Shown here one piece after another: positions 1 through 6,130 of a stretch of 6,495 nucleotides of DNA. The notes beneath the pieces are model-generated. The model made no database searches, had not been told where the DNA came from, and saw nothing but the letters and a program-made list of their open reading frames with translations. Origin of the DNA: Alphaproteobacteria bacterium (GTDB lineage Bacteria > Pseudomonadota > Alphaproteobacteria > BOG-932 > Roseiterribacteraceae); assembly GCA_903970575.1 (NCBI GenBank), contig CAJCJC010000436.1, positions 1 through 6,495 of the forward strand, written 5' to 3'. Every line of letters starts with the position of its first letter. Within the stretch, counting starts at the first letter, position 1. The position numbers and the translations under genes are program-made.

Positions 1-2
1 GC

Positions 3-962
3 GTCTTCGCCATCGGCCGCCGGCCTGAGGAATTGTTTAGCGCCGATCACGGTTACACGCTGATTCAGGCCGATCAATCTGTGTTGAGCAACGGCGCGAC
101 GATCAGTTCGGTCGAAGAGGAAATCCTGAGCTCGACGGGCAGCCGCAAGGTTCTGTTCACGACCAAGCTGCCGCTGCGGAACGGAAGCGATCTTATCTCC
201 GGGATCATCACCGTGTCGCTCGACATGACCGCGCGCAAACTGGCGGAGGAGCAATTGGTTTCCGCGATGTGGCGCGCCGAGGCCTCCGAGCGCGCCAAGC
301 GCGCATTCCTGGCCCAAATGAGCCATGAACTGCGGACCCCGCTCAACGCGATACTGGGATTCTCGCAGTTGATGGCGCAGGAGGTTCTGGGGCCGCTGAA
401 GCCGGAGCGCTACCGGTCCTATGCCGAGGACATCCAGTCTAGCGCGAAGATGTTGCTCGAAATGGTCACGCATATCCTCGAGCAGGCTGACGACGAGCAA
501 ATGCCGCTCGAGGCGCGGGGCGAGCCGGTGCAGTTGCAAGGCGTCGCGCTGGCGGCCGCGCAGGTGGTGCGTGAGCGCCGTGGTTCCGGCGCCCGCATTC
601 TATGCCGGATACAGCCGAACGTGCCGCCCATCCGTGGCGACCGCCGTATGATCGAGCGCATTTTCGTCGATCTCGTTGACCATCTCGCGGTTATGGCCGG
701 GTTGGATTGCGAGTTTGTGATCGCGGTTCAGCTCGCCGCCGATCGCGGCGCGGAATTCGAGATTTTCGCGAACCCGCAATCAGCTGATTGGCAGGTTCCC
801 GCCTCCGCGCCGCAGCCGGTCGATCTGCCGGAGGTGCCCCTAGTGCGCGCTCTGGTCGACCTCCATGGCGGTACGCTGAGTATGACGAGCCGTGGCAACG
901 GTGGGCTATACGCGAAGGTCGTTCTTCCCGCGTGGCGGACACTGGCCGCCGCTCCCGATTGA
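3..962 (+). CDS. PAS-containing sensor histidine kinase, C-terminal part, with degenerate ATPase domain (partial, 5' end outside window)
   Basis: The reading frame is open from the left edge, so the true start lies upstream; the TTG at 33 is an internal leucine codon. Residue numbers count from that TTG. Residues about 1-70 are the end of a PAS sensor domain, finishing in the usual junction SLDMTARKLAEEQL. A short linker helix leads to a HisKA dimerisation domain (about 88-155) with an intact H-box, SHELRTPLNAILGFSQLM, whose phospho-acceptor is His98. The last 110 residues align with the HATPase_c fold only in outline: GDRRMIERIF (202-211), then RALVDLHGG (272-280), and the final strand ending VVLPA. 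The N-box asparagines, the DxGxG box and the GxGLGL box are absent. No membrane segment lies in the visible part, and no response regulator follows. The family normally autophosphorylates on His and passes phosphate to a response regulator. Loss of the ATP site makes a pseudokinase or phosphotransferase role possible. The family call is firm; the biochemical role is inferred. Confidence 0.9.
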   Translation, partial: VFAIGRRPEELFSADHGYTLIQADQSVLSNGATISSVEEEILSSTGSRKVLFTTKLPLRNGSDLISGIITVSLDMTARKLAEEQLVSAMWRAEASERAKRAFLAQMSHELRTPLNAILGFSQLMAQEVLGPLKPERYRSYAEDIQSSAKMLLEMVTHILEQADDEQMPLEARGEPVQLQGVALAAAQVVRERRGSGARILCRIQPNVPPIRGDRRMIERIFVDLVDHLAVMAGLDCEFVIAVQLAADRGAEFEIFANPQSADWQVPASAPQPVDLPEVPLVRALVDLHGGTLSMTSRGNGGLYAKVVLPAWRTLAAAPD

Positions 963-1020
963 TTCGCCCGCTCGGTCGCGCGTATTGAAGTGCGACGCTC
1001 ATAAGGGGTGACATTCATCG

Positions 1021-1025
1021 GGAGG
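1021..1025 (+). promoter_or_regulatory. Ribosome binding site deciding the start at 1035
   Basis: GGAGG lies 9 bases before the ATG at 1035 and is a near-perfect anti-Shine-Dalgarno match. The alternative in-frame GTG at 1008 would place this motif inside the coding region. That GTG has only an AAGGG-like run touching it, so the ATG is preferred. Confidence 0.75.
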
Positions 1026-1034
1026 ACGGGAACT

Positions 1035-1418
1035 ATGACAAACGCCAGAGACTTGTCGATCGCATCGCTCGAAGCCGTGAAAGCGGGGGACCGTCAGGCT
1101 TGGCTCGATCTTTATGACGAGGACGGGCTGATTCAGGACCCCGTTGGGAAATCCCATTATGACCCGGTCGGCGACGGTCATCGTGGCCTCGAAGCGATCG
1201 GAAAGTTCTGGGATGTTTTCAGCGCCCAGCAAAAGGCCTTCGACTACGAAATTCACAAATCCGCCTTGTGCGGCAATGAAATCGCGGTCTACGCCACGCT
1301 GCACATTACCCTGAAAAGCGACCAGAAGTTCTCGGTGGACGTGTTGAACGTCTACAAGCAGGCGGAAAGCGGCAAGATCGCCTCGCTTCGCTCATTCTGG
1401 GAAGGCGGGAATATTTGA
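1035..1418 (+). CDS. SnoaL / ketosteroid isomerase-like protein (NTF2-like fold)
   Basis: The product is a 127-residue soluble protein, a typical single-domain NTF2-fold length. It has an N-terminal helix followed by the signature LYDEDGLIQDPVGKS (26-40), a glycine-containing turn with a helix (GLEAIGKFWDVF, 51-62), and the closing strand and tail KIASLRSFWEGGNI. This resembles bacterial delta5-3-ketosteroid isomerase, where the matching segments read roughly YADDATVEDPFG and IQTMQAYWSEVN. By that alignment the catalytic-base aspartate is kept as Asp35. The oxyanion-hole tyrosine appears as Ser11 and the second aspartate as Asn105 (in SVDVLNVYK). It is therefore probably a family member with another small-molecule role, not a true steroid isomerase. 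It starts 72 bases after the kinase gene and has its own strong ribosome binding site. No signal peptide is seen. The substrate is unknown. Confidence 0.8.
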   Translation: MTNARDLSIASLEAVKAGDRQAWLDLYDEDGLIQDPVGKSHYDPVGDGHRGLEAIGKFWDVFSAQQKAFDYEIHKSALCGNEIAVYATLHITLKSDQKFSVDVLNVYKQAESGKIASLRSFWEGGNI

Positions 1419-1515
1419 CCGCGCCGGCGTAGGATCGTGAGGCGACTTCCCGCTTCCCCGCGCGGTGGGACTCCCGCATGATGGCCCTCCCGAGTCGTCG
1501 GACCGCCTATCGCCC

Positions 1516-3360
1516 ATGTCTCCAGACACCGCGTTCGCTTCCCTATCTCCCGATCCCGAGGCGTTGCTTAAAACCCTGTTCGGGCATGACCGTTTTCGGG
1601 GTCAGCAGCGGGCGATCATCGACCGGGTGATCGGCGGCGGAGACGCTATCGTGCTGATGCCGACCGGCGGCGGCAAATCCGCCACCTATCAATTGGCCGC
1701 GCTGTGCCGGCCGGGCCTCGGCATCGTCGTCTCGCCGCTGATCGCCTTGATGCGCGATCAGGTCGAGGCCTTGCGGCAGGCGGGCGTGCGCGCCGCCGCG
1801 TTCAATTCCTCGATCAGCCAGGACGAATATCGCCAGACGATACGCGCGATCGACTCCGGGACGCTTGACCTGCTGTATGTCGCGCCGGAACGGCTGCTGA
1901 TGGACGGTTTTCTGGCGATGCTCGATCGCATCACCCTGTCGGTCTTCGCGATCGACGAGGCGCATTGCGTGTCGCAATGGGGCCATGATTTCCGCAAGGA
2001 ATATACCGGCCTCGGCATCCTGGCCGATCGCTATCCAGGCGTGCCGCGCATGGCGCTGACCGCGACCGCCGACGCGGAGACGCGCGCCGATATCCGCAAG
2101 CATCTGAGACTCGAGCGCGCGCAGGAGTTCGTCGACAGCTTCGACCGGCCCAATATCCGCTACGCCATCGTGCCCAAAATGGAGCCGAAGCAGCAATTGC
2201 TCGCGTTCGTCAAGGCGCATCCAGGCGAAAGCGGCATCGTCTACGCAATGAGCCGGGCGCGGGTGGACGACACCGCCGAATGGCTGCGCGGCCACGGCGT
2301 CGAGGCGCTCGCTTATCATGCCGGCATGCCGCCGCTCACGCGGCAAAAGCACCAGGACGCGTTCCTGCGGCAAGAGGGGCTGGTGCTGGTCGCGACCATC
2401 GCCTTCGGCATGGGGATCGACAAGCCGGATGTGCGCTTTGTCGCGCATCTGGATTTGCCGTCTTCTGTCGAGGCCTATTACCAGGAGACAGGCCGCGCCG
2501 GGCGGGATGGGCTGCACGCGGATGCGTGGCTGGCCTATGGCGCATCCGACGTGGTGTTCCGGCGCCGCCTGATCGACGAAAGCGAGGCTCCGGATCCGGT
2601 CAAGCGGGTTGAGCGGGCCAAGCTCGATGCTCTTCTTGGCATCTGCGAGACGGTCGATTGCCGACGCAACGCGCTCTTGTCCTATTTCGGCGAGGCGCGC
2701 GGCGAGCCTTGCGGCAATTGCGATTCCTGCCTGGCGCCGGTCGAGACCTGGGACGGCACGCTCGCCGCGCGCAAGGCGGTGTCGGCGGCTTTGCGCGCCG
2801 GGCAGCGTTTCGGCGCCGGCCATCTGATCGACATTCTGCGTGGAACGGAGACCGAAAAGACAGCCCGTTTCGATCACCAAAATTTGCCGACCTTTGGCGT
2901 GGGCGCCGATCTGTCGCAAAAGGAATGGCAGTCCGTATTCCGGCAATTGATCGCGATCGGGCTATTCGACGTCGATCATAATCAATTCGGCGCGCTGAAG
3001 CCGACGGAGCACGGCCGCGCGGTGATGCGCGGGGAACGCCCGGTCCGGCTGCGGCGGGACATCGCCGCCGCGACCAAGGCCGCTCTCAAGAAACTTACCG
3101 CCAAGACGAAAGCCGGGCCGCCGGCCGAACTGGGCGCGACGGGAACCGCGCTCTATGACGCGCTGCGGGCCGAACGCGCCCGTCTGGCGAAGGAACAATC
3201 TGTTCCCGCTTATGTCGTCTTCCACGATTCCACCCTGGCCGACATGGCGGCCCGCAAGCCCCGTACCCAAGAGGATTTGGCCCAGATTTCAGGCGTCGGC
3301 CAGCGCAAGATCGAGAAATACGGCGCGGCCTTCCTGGCCGTGGTGCGTGAATATATCTGA
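1516..3360 (+). CDS. recQ: ATP-dependent DNA helicase RecQ
   Basis: RecQ is a cytoplasmic 3'-5' DNA helicase of superfamily 2 that acts in recombinational repair and replication-fork processing. The 614-residue product is close to the Escherichia coli protein (about 609). In order it shows: the RecQ-specific motif 0 FRGQQRAII (27-35); Walker A MPTGGGKS (48-55, Lys54); the DEAH box (147-150) followed by CVSQWGHDFR; motif III MALTATA; FDRPNIRY; and motif VI QETGRAGRDG (323-332). The zinc-binding RQC region has cysteines at 382, 399, 402 and 405, followed by a winged-helix segment with QRFGAGHLIDILRG. A C-terminal HRDC domain covers about 545-614 (PAYVVFHDSTL, ISGVGQRKIEKYG). Every part looks intact. 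The ATG at 1516 is chosen because homology starts just after it. A GTG at 1465 would add 17 unrelated residues. Neither start has a good ribosome binding site, so the exact start is less sure than the identity. Confidence 0.97.
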   Translation: MSPDTAFASLSPDPEALLKTLFGHDRFRGQQRAIIDRVIGGGDAIVLMPTGGGKSATYQLAALCRPGLGIVVSPLIALMRDQVEALRQAGVRAAAFNSSISQDEYRQTIRAIDSGTLDLLYVAPERLLMDGFLAMLDRITLSVFAIDEAHCVSQWGHDFRKEYTGLGILADRYPGVPRMALTATADAETRADIRKHLRLERAQEFVDSFDRPNIRYAIVPKMEPKQQLLAFVKAHPGESGIVYAMSRARVDDTAEWLRGHGVEALAYHAGMPPLTRQKHQDAFLRQEGLVLVATIAFGMGIDKPDVRFVAHLDLPSSVEAYYQETGRAGRDGLHADAWLAYGASDVVFRRRLIDESEAPDPVKRVERAKLDALLGICETVDCRRNALLSYFGEARGEPCGNCDSCLAPVETWDGTLAARKAVSAALRAGQRFGAGHLIDILRGTETEKTARFDHQNLPTFGVGADLSQKEWQSVFRQLIAIGLFDVDHNQFGALKPTEHGRAVMRGERPVRLRRDIAAATKAALKKLTAKTKAGPPAELGATGTALYDALRAERARLAKEQSVPAYVVFHDSTLADMAARKPRTQEDLAQISGVGQRKIEKYGAAFLAVVREYI

Positions 3361-3369
3361 CGCGGGTTT

Positions 3370-4287
3370 TCAAGGCCGCTGGGCGCCGCGCTGGTTGGTG
3401 TAGATGGCGAAGAGCGTGTGCGCGGCGCAGAGGAACAGCCGGGCGCGGTTGCGGCCGCCGAAGGTGAGGTTGGATACCGGGAACGGCGTCTTGATCTTGC
3501 CCAGAAGGGCGCCGTCCGGCGCGATGCAATGCACGCCATCGGCCGCGCCGCTCCAGATATTGCCGTCTTCATCAAGCCGGAAGCCATCCGCGTAGCCGGG
3601 CTCGATTTTGTGGAAGACGCGGCCGGCTGACAGTATCGCCCCATCGTCCAGCACGTCGAATGCGCGGATATGTTGCACGGGATCGGCGGCGAATTGCCGG
3701 CCGCTTTCCGCGATATAGAGAAGGCTTTCGTCGGGCGAGAAGGCCAGTCCGTTCGGCCCTTCGAAATCATCGGCGACGACCGTAAGGCGGCGATGCGCCG
3801 GATCGAGCCGGTAGACTCTGGGCGGCAGCTCGGGCGTTTGCTTGCCGCCCTCGTAATCGGTGTTAATGCCGTAACGCGGATCGGTGAACCAGATGGTTCC
3901 ATCCGACCGGCAGACGACGTCATTGGGCGCGTTGAGCCGCTTGCCGGCATAGCGGTCCGCCAGGATGGTGATGCTTCCGTCCAGTTCGGTCCGTGTGACG
4001 CAACGGCTCCGGTGGGAACAGCCGATCAGCCGGCCCTCACGGTCCCGCGTGTGGCCGTTGGCGAATCCGGATGGGCTGCGAAAGACGGACATCCCGCCAT
4101 CCGGAGTCCAGCGCATGATGCGGTCATTGGGAATATCGCTGACCAAGAGGCAATCATGGTCGGCGAACCAAACCGGTCCCTCCAGCCAGGCAAAGCCCTC
4201 TCCCAGCTTTACCAACGGCGCATTCGGCAGCGCATAGGGCCGAAAGCGTGGATCCCAGATTTCGAACGCGCCTACACAAGCCGTCAT
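3370..4287 (-). CDS. SMP-30/gluconolactonase/LRE family hydrolase
   Basis: The product is a 305-residue six-bladed beta-propeller of the SMP-30/gluconolactonase family, metal-dependent enzymes that usually open sugar or other lactones. Candidate metal ligands and active-site residues known from human SMP-30 can be placed: Glu36 in LEGPVWF, Asn122 in NAPNDVV, Asn179 in EGPNGLAFSPDE, and Asp234 in GYADGFRLDEDGNIW. Blade repeats of the type DGxIWFTDP (129-137) and DESLLYIAESG (186-196) recur through the chain. No signal peptide is evident, so it is probably cytoplasmic. The start is the ATG at 4287, which overlaps the stop of the upstream cupin gene as ATGA. No separate Shine-Dalgarno sequence lies before it, which fits translational coupling. 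An in-frame extension to 4503 reads low-complexity arginine- and glycine-rich residues antisense to the cupin frame and is not credible. The 3' end lies 9 bases from the recQ stop on the opposite strand. The substrate is not determined. Confidence 0.92.
   Translation of the reverse strand: MTACVGAFEIWDPRFRPYALPNAPLVKLGEGFAWLEGPVWFADHDCLLVSDIPNDRIMRWTPDGGMSVFRSPSGFANGHTRDREGRLIGCSHRSRCVTRTELDGSITILADRYAGKRLNAPNDVVCRSDGTIWFTDPRYGINTDYEGGKQTPELPPRVYRLDPAHRRLTVVADDFEGPNGLAFSPDESLLYIAESGRQFAADPVQHIRAFDVLDDGAILSAGRVFHKIEPGYADGFRLDEDGNIWSGAADGVHCIAPDGALLGKIKTPFPVSNLTFGGRNRARLFLCAAHTLFAIYTNQRGAQRP
4284..4287 (-). other. ATGA translational coupling of cupin stop and hydrolase start
   Basis: On the minus strand the four bases read ATGA. 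ATG starts the SMP-30 family hydrolase and TGA ends the cupin. Such overlaps commonly let a terminating ribosome restart directly. The lack of a Shine-Dalgarno sequence before this ATG agrees. Confidence 0.85.
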
Positions 4288-4733
4288 CGGAAATGGCACG
4301 GTTTCGACGTGGGCGGCACGTGAAGCTGGACCGTCATCAGCACCGCCGGAACGTCGCCGACCGTGCCGGAACGATGACCCTTGCGCCCATCTGTCAGGAT
4401 GGAACCCTGGTCCTCGCCCAGCGAGAACTCGCCCGGGCCTTGTTCCACGCGGGTTCCGTCCATGGATTCGATCCACCATCGTCCCGACAGCACGACGATC
4501 CATTGCGGCGCCGGGTTCTCATGCCACTCGCCGACCCAGCCGACAGGCTGCACAGTAAAGACCACCGTGGCGTCGGATCGGCCCTGGGGGTTATTCCATT
4601 GCGGCGCGGCGTCGCCGACGCCTTTCAACGCGAACGCGGTTAGGGCGCACCGGGTCTGGTGACTGATTCCCTGTTCGTCCGTCCACAAATGCCAATAGGC
4701 GATCTCCGGACGGAGCCCCACATCCTCGCCCAT
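4284..4733 (-). CDS. Small cupin-domain protein
   Basis: The product is a 149-residue single-domain cupin. The beta-barrel signature is seen as GEWHENPAPQWIVVLSG (68-84), then DGTRVEQGPGEFSLGED (92-108) and DGRKGHRSG (115-123). Of the classical first-motif ligands only His71 is clear; the second His is replaced by Asn73 and the Glu position reads Gln77. His120 can serve as the ligand of the second motif. Similar small cupins with a HxAPRRQ-type first motif are common proteobacterial proteins of unknown function, so this may be normal for the subfamily. The start is the ATG at 4733, preceded by a strong ribosome binding site. Reading further upstream gives only charged low-complexity residues antisense to the DoxX gene. 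It is the first gene of a two-gene unit with the SMP-30 hydrolase, so it may act on, or sense, the same metabolite; that link is inferred from coupling only. Confidence 0.85.
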   Translation of the reverse strand: MGEDVGLRPEIAYWHLWTDEQGISHQTRCALTAFALKGVGDAAPQWNNPQGRSDATVVFTVQPVGWVGEWHENPAPQWIVVLSGRWWIESMDGTRVEQGPGEFSLGEDQGSILTDGRKGHRSGTVGDVPAVLMTVQLHVPPTSKPCHFR

Positions 4734-4829
4734 CGCGGGTCTCCTTTCGACATGCGCGCCCTGTGAAGCTGAACTTTTGGCGGCGGCGGCTGTTCCATTG
4801 AACTTGGCTGAACCCTTTGAAAGCGCCTG
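4734..4829. promoter_or_regulatory. Divergent intergenic control region (cupin / DoxX)
   Basis: This 96-base spacer separates two genes that start away from each other, so promoters for both directions are expected here or just inside the genes. No clear -35/-10 pair is visible on either strand. The spacer holds TGAAC three times (4770-4774, 4799-4803, 4809-4813). It also holds a short inverted repeat, GTTC-CATT-GAAC (4792-4803), a possible but weak operator. The role is inferred from gene layout. Confidence 0.45.
4741..4747 (-). promoter_or_regulatory. Ribosome binding site of the cupin gene
   Basis: The minus strand reads AAAGGAG, ending 7 bases before the ATG at 4733. This strong Shine-Dalgarno match fixes the cupin start and argues against the longer in-frame reading that begins inside the divergent DoxX gene. 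Confidence 0.8.
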
Positions 4830-5300
4830 ATGAACCTGATCAACGACTATGCGCCACTGATATTGCGCATCTGTCTCGTCGCCCTGTTTCCGTTCAGCGC
4901 GGTGGACAAGATCGTCAACTGGGGCGCGGCGATGAAACAGGCCGGCGTCATGCCGTTCAAGCCGGTCATGCTCGCGGCCTCCATCCTTGTCGAGTTCGCG
5001 ACGCCGATTTGCATCGTGACGGGATGGCATGACCGGCTGGCCGCCTTCATTCTGGCGGGGTTTTGCGTCCTAACGGCCGTGCTGTTCCATCAATTCTGGC
5101 GCTTTCCCGAATTCTGGCGTTTCAAGGAAGGCGAGGGTTTGGAGCATTTCTGGGAGTTTCTGAAGAATTTCGGTCTGGTGGGCGGCCTCGGACTGATCGT
5201 GCTCGCCCCGATGACGCTCCCCGTCAGCGAGGCGCTGCGCCACCCGCTTGCTTCGACGCACGTGGATGGCCCGCATGCGGCCGCGCCTCTCCTGCCTTAA
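4830..5300 (+). CDS. DoxX family integral membrane protein
   Basis: The product is a 156-residue protein with the DoxX-family pattern: an N-terminal helix ending in LVALFPFSAVDKIVNW, then the segment beginning AGVMPFKPVMLAASILVEFATPI, then LAAFILAGFCVLTAVLFHQFW. Four membrane helices are likely, at about residues 7-25, 44-65, 69-90 and 112-130. An aromatic, charged loop (FWRFPEFWRFKEGEGLEHFWEF) lies between the third and fourth. The tail after residue 135 is polar with several histidines. DoxX proteins sit in the inner membrane. Some relatives are quinone-linked (thiosulfate:quinone oxidoreductase small subunit) or take part in redox-stress complexes, but most have no assigned role. The start is the ATG at 4830; the ribosome binding site is weak (a GAAAG-type sequence). 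It is divergent from the cupin gene and convergent with the VOC gene, so it is probably transcribed alone. Confidence 0.88.
   Translation: MNLINDYAPLILRICLVALFPFSAVDKIVNWGAAMKQAGVMPFKPVMLAASILVEFATPICIVTGWHDRLAAFILAGFCVLTAVLFHQFWRFPEFWRFKEGEGLEHFWEFLKNFGLVGGLGLIVLAPMTLPVSEALRHPLASTHVDGPHAAAPLLP
5297..5300. other. Shared stop-codon palindrome of two convergent genes
   Basis: The palindrome TTAA supplies TAA to the plus-strand DoxX gene (5298-5300) and TAA to the minus-strand VOC gene (5299-5297). No bases remain between the genes for a terminator, so any terminator must lie inside the opposing coding sequence. Confidence 0.85.
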
Positions 5301-6130
5301 AGTGTCAGAACCACGAGATGACCGTCAGGATCGCGGATGGTGCGGGGGCAGTCACCGATCGGACGGTTGATCTCAATCGTTACCCAATCCGTCACGACGT
5401 CGTTCGCGGATGTCTGCGGGCAAGCGCGCCCCGCTGGCCGATAGGCGAGCAGCTCAAGTCCCGGTCCGTCCACTGACGCCGGACGCAGCCCTGTAATCCG
5501 CACCCGCGCGTCTGGAAGCCCGTCAAGACGGGATTGCGCTGGGCCGATATTGAGTGAGCGGGCGCCGACGCGAAAACCAAGTCGCCGGTAGAACCCTAGC
5601 GCGCGAGGCCGAGACGAGATGGCGAGCGCGCTGTGATCGATGCCCAGAAATGGCCCGGCGGCGCTCTCCGCATGCCAGATCGCGCGGCCCTGACCCGGTG
5701 GAAACCAGATCAGCTCCAGCGGATGGCCGTCCGGATCGCGGAACTTGAAGGCCCGCACGCCGCCATTCGATGGCGGCAGCAATTGCGGGCCATCCATGGT
5801 GATCGGCCGCCATCCCGGCGACGAGCGCAGATGCGCGTAGGCAGCGTCCATGTCGTTGACGACGATCGCCAGATGTTGAAACCAAAGATCGTCGCTTCGG
5901 CTGTCCGGCGGGTAAGGAAGGCCACGTTCGGCGAACTGGACAAGCGCGATCTCTTCCGCGCCCAGACGCATAGTCATTTCTTCCGCGATGCCTGTCAGGC
6001 CGAGGGGCGCGCCATCGAAGGGGCGGCGACCGATCGTCCGGAAACCTACCGCGTCGCGATAGAATTTTTCAGCGCGATCGAGGTTGCTCACCACGCGGGT
6101 GATCCGCGTAATCCGCGTCGCATCCCTCAA
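5297..6130 (-). CDS. Vicinal oxygen chelate (VOC/glyoxalase-dioxygenase superfamily) protein
   Basis: The product is a 277-residue protein built from beta-alpha-beta-beta-beta modules. Module 1 covers about 7-67 (ITRITRVVSNLDRAEKFYRD). Module 2 covers about 83-144 (FQHLAIVVNDMDAAYAHL, ending RDPDGHPLELIWF). Module 3 covers about 163-230 (GIDHSALAISSRPRALGFYR, ending GLELLAY). The last part (about 248-277) is shortened, ending RDPDGHLVVLTL. Likely metal ligands are His86 and Glu139 in the N-terminal half; His166 and Glu226 sit in matching places in the C-terminal half. The superfamily includes glyoxalases, extradiol dioxygenases, epimerases and antibiotic-binding proteins; which one this is cannot be told. 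Homology begins at once, so the TTG at 6130 is taken as start. It overlaps the stop of the upstream flavoprotein gene as TTGA. No Shine-Dalgarno sequence or nearby ATG is seen; GTG codons at 6094 and 6091 would cut the first strand. Confidence 0.85.
   Translation of the reverse strand: MRDATRITRITRVVSNLDRAEKFYRDAVGFRTIGRRPFDGAPLGLTGIAEEMTMRLGAEEIALVQFAERGLPYPPDSRSDDLWFQHLAIVVNDMDAAYAHLRSSPGWRPITMDGPQLLPPSNGGVRAFKFRDPDGHPLELIWFPPGQGRAIWHAESAAGPFLGIDHSALAISSRPRALGFYRRLGFRVGARSLNIGPAQSRLDGLPDARVRITGLRPASVDGPGLELLAYRPAGRACPQTSANDVVTDWVTIEINRPIGDCPRTIRDPDGHLVVLTL
6102..6119. repeat. Two-copy 9-base tandem repeat inside the VOC gene
   Basis: ATCCGCGTA is followed directly by ATCCGCGTC. On the coding strand this gives Ile-Thr-Arg twice in the first beta strand of the VOC protein. 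The 9-base period keeps the frame and could be a slippage duplication. Confidence 0.6.
6127..6130 (-). other. TTGA overlap of flavoprotein stop and VOC start
   Basis: The minus strand reads TTGA. TGA ends the flavoprotein gene and TTG is the proposed start of the VOC gene. The overlap implies one transcript and probable re-initiation. The rare TTG start without a ribosome binding site suggests lower, coupled expression of the VOC protein. Confidence 0.6.

Noticed and set aside
1405..1453. Inverted repeat GCGGGAA ... TTCCCGC as a terminator between the SnoaL-like gene and recQ
   Set aside because: It has only 7 pairs around a loop of about 35 bases, no T-tract, and one arm lies inside the coding end. 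It is not a convincing terminator.
1465..1515. GTG start for RecQ, 17 residues upstream
   Set aside because: No ribosome binding site precedes it and the added residues do not resemble RecQ N-termini. The ATG at 1516 fits family length, though this is not proven.
1543..2946. A 467-codon open frame on the minus strand, antisense to recQ
   Set aside because: It lies entirely inside a textbook RecQ coding region. Its translation is rich in Arg, Gln, His and Ala without domain motifs, as expected for a mirror frame of GC-rich codons.
3670..4323. A 217-codon plus-strand open frame over the SMP-30 gene
   Set aside because: It is antisense to a gene with clear propeller motifs and candidate metal ligands, and it has no recognisable domain of its own.
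4288..4503. N-terminal extension of the SMP-30 hydrolase
   Set aside because: The extra residues are low-complexity Arg/Gly-rich sequence read out of frame through the cupin gene. The ATG at 4287 with the ATGA overlap is a far better start.
4800..4813. Alphaproteobacterial LexA box (GAAC-N7-GAAC type)
   Set aside because: The two GAAC copies are separated by 6 bases, not 7, and neighbouring genes are not typical SOS genes. No such pair was noticed before recQ either.
4734..5030. N-terminal extension of the cupin protein
   Set aside because: It would run antisense through the DoxX start. A strong ribosome binding site at 4741-4747 points to the ATG at 4733.
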